Below are positions 5,402 through 6,131 of a DNA stretch of 6,131 nucleotides, piece by piece. Position numbers and translations under genes: made by a program. The stretch comes from Bdellovibrionales bacterium. Its GTDB lineage: Bacteria; Bdellovibrionota; Bdellovibrionia; Bdellovibrionales; UBA1609. Within the stretch, counting starts at the first letter, position 1. Each line of letters opens with the position of its first letter. The notes under the pieces were generated by a model that made no database searches, was not told where the DNA came from, and saw only the letters and a program-made list of their open reading frames with translations. Where the stretch lies: contig DAIDJH010000119.1 in NCBI GenBank assembly GCA_027451425.1, positions 1 through 6,131 on the forward strand, written 5' to 3'.

Positions 5402-5943
5402 TTGGCTTCAGTATGTGAATTTCCGGAAGTAAATAATTTTAGATACTCTCCGTAACCGGCTTTCTGCAAATCTTCTTTTGAAATGAATCGCAACGCAGCC
5501 GAGTTGATACAGTAACGTAGCCCCGTCGGTTGAGGTCCGTCCTTGAAAACGTGCCCCAAGTGCGAGCCACTCAAGCTCGCATGAACTTCGGTGCGCGTGA
5601 AAAAAAGACGATGATCTTTGCGCGTACCCACAAAATTGTTATCGATGGGCTTTGTAAAACTGGGCCAACCTGTGCCGGAATCGAATTTATCCGTTGAACT
5701 AAATAAGGGTTCGCCGCTTACCACATCGACGTATATTCCTTCACGGTGATTATCCCAATAGGCATTTTTAAATGACGGTTCAGTGTCCTCTTTTTGGGTC
5801 ACATTGAACTCTTCGGGAGTCAGTCGCTTCTTCAACTCCTCAACGGACGGCTTTTTATAGTTTTTTGCACTCCAGGCCATAGCGGATATTCCTCCAGAAA
5901 AGAATGCAGCTAGAGTAATAATCGCGCCAAACAGCAATTTCAA
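5398..5943 (-). CDS. msrB: Peptide-methionine (R)-S-oxide reductase with export signal, TTG start
   Basis: MsrB reduces the R-epimer of methionine sulfoxide. The 181-residue protein contains [20 protein letters not shown] (31-50), SGTGWPSF (89-96), SHLGHVF (127-133), [18 protein letters not shown] (136-153) with catalytic Cys145, and GYGEYLKLF (163-171). The four zinc cysteines of the CxxC-containing MsrBs are replaced (Asp73, Ser76, Ala122, Ser125), as in the zinc-free branch. Cys145 is the only cysteine, so no internal disulfide can form. The N-terminus has a positive residue, a hydrophobic core and AMA at about 21-23, resembling a signal peptide, so it is probably periplasmic. The start is TTG at 5943; the upstream SPOR-gene TGA overlaps it (TTGA), which suggests coupling. 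A second start, ATG at 5880 (Met22), follows a strong GGAGG and would give a cytoplasmic form that still contains the whole catalytic domain. The stop overlaps the msrA start. Confidence 0.94.
   Translation of the reverse strand: MKLLFGAIITLAAFFSGGISAMAWSAKNYKKPSVEELKKRLTPEEFNVTQKEDTEPSFKNAYWDNHREGIYVDVVSGEPLFSSTDKFDSGTGWPSFTKPIDNNFVGTRKDHRLFFTRTEVHASLSGSHLGHVFKDGPQPTGLRYCINSAALRFISKEDLQKAGYGEYLKLFTSGNSHTEAK
5891..5895 (-). promoter_or_regulatory. Internal Shine-Dalgarno (GGAGG) inside the msrB signal-peptide codons
   Basis: On the minus strand GGAGG sits 10 bases before the in-frame ATG at 5880, within the codons for Gly17-Gly18. It is the best ribosome binding sequence I see on the minus strand, whereas the TTG at 5943 has none. 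The spacing is slightly long. It may be chance in a Gly-Gly stretch or may drive a shorter, leader-less MsrB. Confidence 0.4.
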
Positions 5944-6131
5944 GGTTCACTAACTATTACGCGGCGGACAAATGCGCCCTTTAACAGATCGCCTTTCGAA
6001 TCTTGATAGGCGAGCGCCAATTTTTTTGTTGCGAAATGCCCGATAAGTACTCGATGCCAAGTCTTGCCGTTCACCACTCCCGTGGCTTGTGCAGCATCTT
6101 TTAAATTAAGTTTTGCAATTTTTTGCTCGGC
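5940..6131 (-). CDS. C-terminal fragment of a SPOR-domain protein (5' end beyond window)
   Basis: A minus-strand frame is open from the right edge to a TGA at 5942-5940, encoding 63 residues with no start inside the window. The segment [20 protein letters not shown] (18-37) followed by [21 protein letters not shown] closely fits the second half of a SPOR domain (pattern V-GK-WYRV-VGPF-T---A). The preceding [18 protein letters not shown] fits the helix before it. SPOR domains bind peptidoglycan stripped of stem peptides, usually at division sites, and sit at the C-terminus of exported or membrane-anchored proteins; the N-terminal part is not visible here. The TGA overlaps the msrB TTG, so the gene appears to head a SPOR-msrB-msrA operon. 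The family call rests on one motif-rich stretch. Confidence 0.75.
   Translation of the reverse strand, partial: AEQKIAKLNLKDAAQATGVVNGKTWHRVLIGHFATKKLALAYQDSKGDLLKGAFVRRVIVSEP

Noticed and set aside
1..6131. CRISPR array, tRNA, rRNA, insertion sequence, defence or toxin-antitoxin system
   Set aside because: I saw no regularly spaced repeats, cloverleaf, transposase motif or terminal inverted repeats by eye. The window reads as ordinary, densely packed chromosomal genes.

Overview
The window is from a Gram-negative bacterium: it carries two consecutive enzymes for Kdo, the sugar linking lipid A to core in lipopolysaccharide, plus proteins with export signals. Base composition looks roughly balanced by eye. 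The gene content, very tight packing and protein style would fit a Bdellovibrionota or other former 'delta' proteobacterial lineage, but that is an impression and not a demonstrated assignment.

The window is almost entirely coding. Between the chosen genes there are only about 57 untranslated bases: 17, 3, 15 and 22. Three junctions are 4-base stop/start overlaps. From left to right there are four transcription blocks. (1) Plus strand, 22-1586: a metallo-beta-lactamase-fold hydrolase, then an exported chalcone-isomerase-like protein. (2) Minus strand, 3248-1590: kdsA, then a nucleoside phosphorylase-family protein. This block converges on block 1 with a 3-base gap. (3) Plus strand, 3271-4934: kdsC, then a class I SAM-dependent methyltransferase whose start overlaps the kdsC stop. 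kdsC is head-to-head with kdsA, with 22 bases between start codons. (4) Minus strand, right edge to 4913: the C-terminal tail of a SPOR-domain protein, then msrB with an export signal and a TTG start, then msrA. This block runs 22 bases into the end of the methyltransferase gene.

How the genes work together: KdsA makes Kdo-8-phosphate and KdsC removes its phosphate, so the divergent pair catalyses two successive steps. MsrB and MsrA repair the two stereoisomers of methionine sulfoxide. Here MsrB appears to be sent to the periplasm while MsrA stays in the cytoplasm. The methyltransferase and the nucleoside phosphorylase ride with the Kdo genes without an obvious pathway link.

The points most worth a second look are: an Asp in KdsA at the position that normally holds Cys (metal-dependent class) or Asn (metal-independent class); the crowded kdsA/kdsC start region, where candidate promoters overlap and leave almost no leader; an enlarged flap and altered motif II in KdsC; and the two possible starts of msrB, one giving an exported and one a cytoplasmic product. 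I found no CRISPR array, tRNA, rRNA, insertion sequence or convincing terminator.
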